From the NCBI GenBank assembly GCA_900553005.1, contig USBU01000051.1, positions 1-7,505 on the forward strand: a stretch of DNA of 7,505 nucleotides. Reading direction: 5' to 3'. Source of the DNA: an uncultured Eubacteriales bacterium. GTDB taxonomy: Bacteria; Bacillota; Clostridia; Christensenellales; Pumilibacteraceae. The translations under genes were made by a program, and so were the position numbers. The notes under the pieces are model-generated. The model made no database searches. It worked only from the letters and a program-made list of their open reading frames with translations, and was not told the DNA's origin. How positions within the stretch are numbered: the stretch's first letter is position 1; each line of letters starts with the position of its first letter. Positions 6,177 to 7,505 of this stretch are shown piece by piece.

Positions 6177-6521
6177 ATGAAACCTTATGACGAAGAAAAA
6201 TTGTTATTGGACGCCAATACGCGCAGGCTTATAAGGGAATATGTGCCTCAAAGGGATACTCTTATGGCTCTGTCTGATTTTTTCTCTACCTTATCTGATC
6301 TTACGCGGATAAGGATTTTGTCGGCGTTAAGCATTTCTCCCATGTGCGTAAACGATATATCGGTTATGCTGGGGATAAATCAGACGACAGTATCGCACCA
6401 GTTAAGAACGCTGCGGTCGGCAGGCGCGGTGGATTTCCGCCGGCAGGGAAAAATAAGCTTTTACCATATTAAAAACAAGCGGATTTTGGACGTCATGCTT
6501 TCCGCGTCCGACTGCATTTAA
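6177..6521 (+). CDS. ArsR/SmtB-family winged-helix transcriptional regulator
   Basis: The product (114 residues from 6177) is a small dimeric-type DNA-binding repressor. The core reads as the family fold: a helix with LSDFFSTLSDLTRIRILSAL (32-51), the alpha-3 helix (about 56-65), the recognition helix QTTVSHQLRTLRSAG (69-83), and the wing FRRQGKISFYHI (88-99). The classic ELCVxDL metal motif is reduced to MCVNDIS (56-62), with one cysteine (Cys57); the only other cysteine is Cys113, next to the end. Positions that bind zinc in SmtB alpha-5 (Asp, His) appear as Asn and Arg in IKNKR, so a standard alpha-5 metal site is unlikely. The ATG at 6177 is preferred because an in-frame ATG at 6162 would precede the predicted transcript start; neither has a Shine-Dalgarno site. 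It may regulate itself, the divergent small gene, or ung; the inducer is unknown. Confidence 0.9.
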   Translation: MKPYDEEKLLLDANTRRLIREYVPQRDTLMALSDFFSTLSDLTRIRILSALSISPMCVNDISVMLGINQTTVSHQLRTLRSAGAVDFRRQGKISFYHIKNKRILDVMLSASDCI

Positions 6522-6653
6522 ATGCATAACACGGTTTGGACGAATTTATTGACCGATTATTGCGAAAAAACGCGGATTACGTCGGATTTTCCCGAATCGG
6601 GGTTTACGTGTCGAAAATTGTCTTAAAACGCCTTTGTGCAAATTTGTTTTCCG
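6522..6653. other. Gap between the ArsR-family gene and the ung control region
   Basis: I see no supportable gene here. A frame opening with TTG at 6536 lacks a ribosome site and runs out of frame into ung. A short CCCGA-A-TCGGG inverted repeat lies at 6591-6601 without a T-tract. The stretch becomes AT-rich towards 6650. Confidence 0.5.
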
Positions 6654-6669
6654 ATATATTTAAATATAT
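6654..6669. promoter_or_regulatory. 16-base perfect AT palindrome abutting the ung -35
   Basis: ATATATTT-AAATATAT (6654-6669) is perfectly symmetric and ends one base before the ung -35 hexamer at 6671. It could be an UP-like element for RNA polymerase or an operator. AT-rich palindromes are the type of site ArsR-family repressors bind, and such a regulator is encoded just upstream. Chance is also possible in AT-rich DNA. Confidence 0.4.
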
Positions 6670-6670
6670 A

Positions 6671-6699
6671 TGGACATTTTTTCCGCCGTATGCTAAAAT
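6671..6699 (+). promoter_or_regulatory. Extended -10 SigA promoter for ung
   Basis: TGGACA (6671-6676, five of six to TTGACA) and TAAAAT (6694-6699, five of six to TATAAT) are 17 bases apart, with TG at 6691-6692 giving an extended -10. The expected start is about 6706, inside the loop of the overlapping terminator, leaving a leader of about 44 bases. Confidence 0.75.
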
Positions 6700-6728
6700 A
6701 TACAAAAAGCGATACGGCGGACTTTTTT
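6682..6728 (+). terminator. Intrinsic terminator for upstream transcription, overlapping the ung promoter
   Basis: TCCGCCGTAT (6682-6691) pairs perfectly with ATACGGCGGA (6712-6721). Three further inner pairs (GCT 6692-6694 with AGC 6708-6710) form past a bulged G6711. Six T follow at 6723-6728. It should stop transcripts coming from the ArsR-family gene, whose stop lies 160 bases upstream. It sits only ten bases before the ung ribosome site. Confidence 0.87.
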
Positions 6729-6749
6729 GCCGCCGACGGAGAAAAAGAC

Positions 6750-7444
6750 ATGCAGCTGATAGGAAATTCCTGGGACAACGTGCTGGAAGGCGAATTTTCA
6801 AAATCTTATTTTGCGCGGCTGACCGAGGCCGTAGATGAGGAATATGCGACCAAAATCGTATATCCTCCGAAAACCGAAATCTATTCGGCCTTTAAAAACG
6901 TGCCTTACGAGGCCGTCAAGGTAGTTATTTTGGGACAGGATCCGTATCACGGCGCAGGTCAGGCCAACGGTATGGCGTTTGCCGTGGGAAAGGGCGTTCC
7001 TCTTCCGCCGTCTCTTGTTAATATTTTCAAGGAAATAGAGGACGATACGGGAAAGGCTCCCAAGGGCAGTACTCTTACCGGCTGGGCAAAGCAGGGCGTG
7101 CTGCTTTTAAACACCGTTCTTACCGTGCGCCAGGGACAGCCTCAGTCGCACGCGGGATACGGCTGGCAGCAGTTCACCGACGCGGTCATTTCTTCGCTTG
7201 CAAAACGAGAAACGCCCATGGTATTCATGCTGTGGGGGGCTAACGCAATAAATAAAAAGCCGCTTATCGGCACAAGACATTTGATTTTGGAAAGCGTTCA
7301 TCCAAGCCCGCTGTCGGCTTACCGAGGTTTTTTCGGATGCAGACATTTTTCCAAGGCCAACGAGTATCTTAGGGCTAACGGCCTTACTCCGATAGACTGG
7401 AGCTACGTAGACGATATTGCCGACGAGTTGTCTCCGTATTACGG
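6750..7444 (+). CDS. ung: Uracil-DNA glycosylase, family 1 (3' end cut off by contig end)
   Basis: Ung removes uracil from DNA after cytosine deamination or dUMP incorporation, beginning base-excision repair. GGAG (6738-6741) lies eight bases before the ATG. The native part gives 231 residues (E. coli Ung is 229). The water-activating motif GQDPYH is at 62-67 (Asp64). The uracil pocket has GMAFAV (74-79) and LLLNTVLTV (118-126, Asn121), and the DNA-intercalating loop is HPSPLSAYRG (184-193, His184). The family's usual end, TPIDWS, is at 213-218, so the domain is complete and only a few C-terminal residues and the stop are missing. Beyond 7444 the open frame continues through adapter to the window end without a stop; those residues are artificial. 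An in-frame ATG at 6690 would add 20 residues but lies upstream of the predicted transcript start and has no ribosome site. Confidence 0.96.
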
Positions 7445-7505
7445 CTGTCTCTTATTCACATCTGACGCTGCCGACGACTTAATAGGTGTAGATCTCGGTG
7501 GTCGC
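7445..7505 (-). other. Nextera adapter, i5 index and P5 primer remnant, not native DNA
   Basis: Bases 7445-7463 are the reverse complement of the Tn5 mosaic end with one change (T at 7456 where A is expected). Bases 7464-7477 match the read-1 adapter. Bases 7478-7485 (CTTAATAG) sit where the i5 index belongs, and 7486-7505 match the reverse complement of the P5 primer region. The index reverse complement, CTATTAAG, equals Nextera XT S518 as I recall it. This is library sequence on the contig end. Confidence 0.97.

Noticed and set aside
5754..6545. GGACGAATT shared by 5754-5762 and 6537-6545 as a repeat or attachment site
   Set aside because: Many nine-base matches are expected by chance in 7.5 kb. 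The flanks differ and no integrase is present.
6591..6601. CCCGAATCGGG hairpin as a terminator for the ArsR-family gene
   Set aside because: The stem is only five pairs around one base and no T-tract follows. The structure at 6682-6728 is a far better terminator.
6690..6749. Longer ung starting at the ATG at 6690
   Set aside because: The ATG lies inside the terminator stem and the promoter spacer, has no ribosome site and is upstream of the predicted transcript start. The 6750 ATG has GGAG at eight bases.
6536..6838. 100-residue plus-strand open frame before and into ung
   Set aside because: It has a TTG start without a ribosome site, crosses the terminator, and overlaps the conserved ung frame out of phase.

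Overview
The window looks like a complete short-read metagenomic or genomic contig from a low-to-mid GC Bacillota (Clostridia-like) bacterium. Pointers are AGGAGG-type ribosome sites, hairpin-plus-T-tract terminators, SigA-type promoters and Gram-positive-like housekeeping proteins. I cannot name the genus. Both ends carry untrimmed Nextera (Tn5 mosaic-end) adapter: bases 1-24 on the left and about 7445-7505 on the right, the latter with a sample index and part of the P5 primer. Only about 25-7444 is native DNA.

Layout. The left part is rnr (RNase R, 30-1970), then a hairpin-rich gap, then an unrecognised secreted or anchored coiled-coil protein (2124-2711) with its own strong terminator. A well-formed SigA promoter at 2815-2843 drives a two-gene unit, ychF (2898-3986) and argS (4002-5696), separated by 15 bases and closed by a strong terminator at 5715-5748. 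A convergent gap with tandem palindromes follows. A small minus-strand gene (5844-6062) with an excellent ribosome site and TTG start encodes an unrecognised 72-residue protein with hydrophobic segments. Divergent from it is an ArsR-family winged-helix regulator (start 6177), probably translated from a leaderless or nearly leaderless mRNA. Last is ung (family 1 uracil-DNA glycosylase, from 6750), which runs off the native sequence in its last few codons.

How they fit together. rnr (RNA decay), ychF (ribosome-associated ATPase), argS (tRNA charging) and ung (DNA repair) are core housekeeping genes. I see no defence system, CRISPR array, tRNA, rRNA or genuine mobile element. The less ordinary parts are the divergent small-protein/ArsR pair, the unknown coiled-coil protein, and a compact junction before ung. 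At that junction a terminator for incoming transcription overlaps the ung promoter, so that ung transcripts should begin inside the terminator loop.
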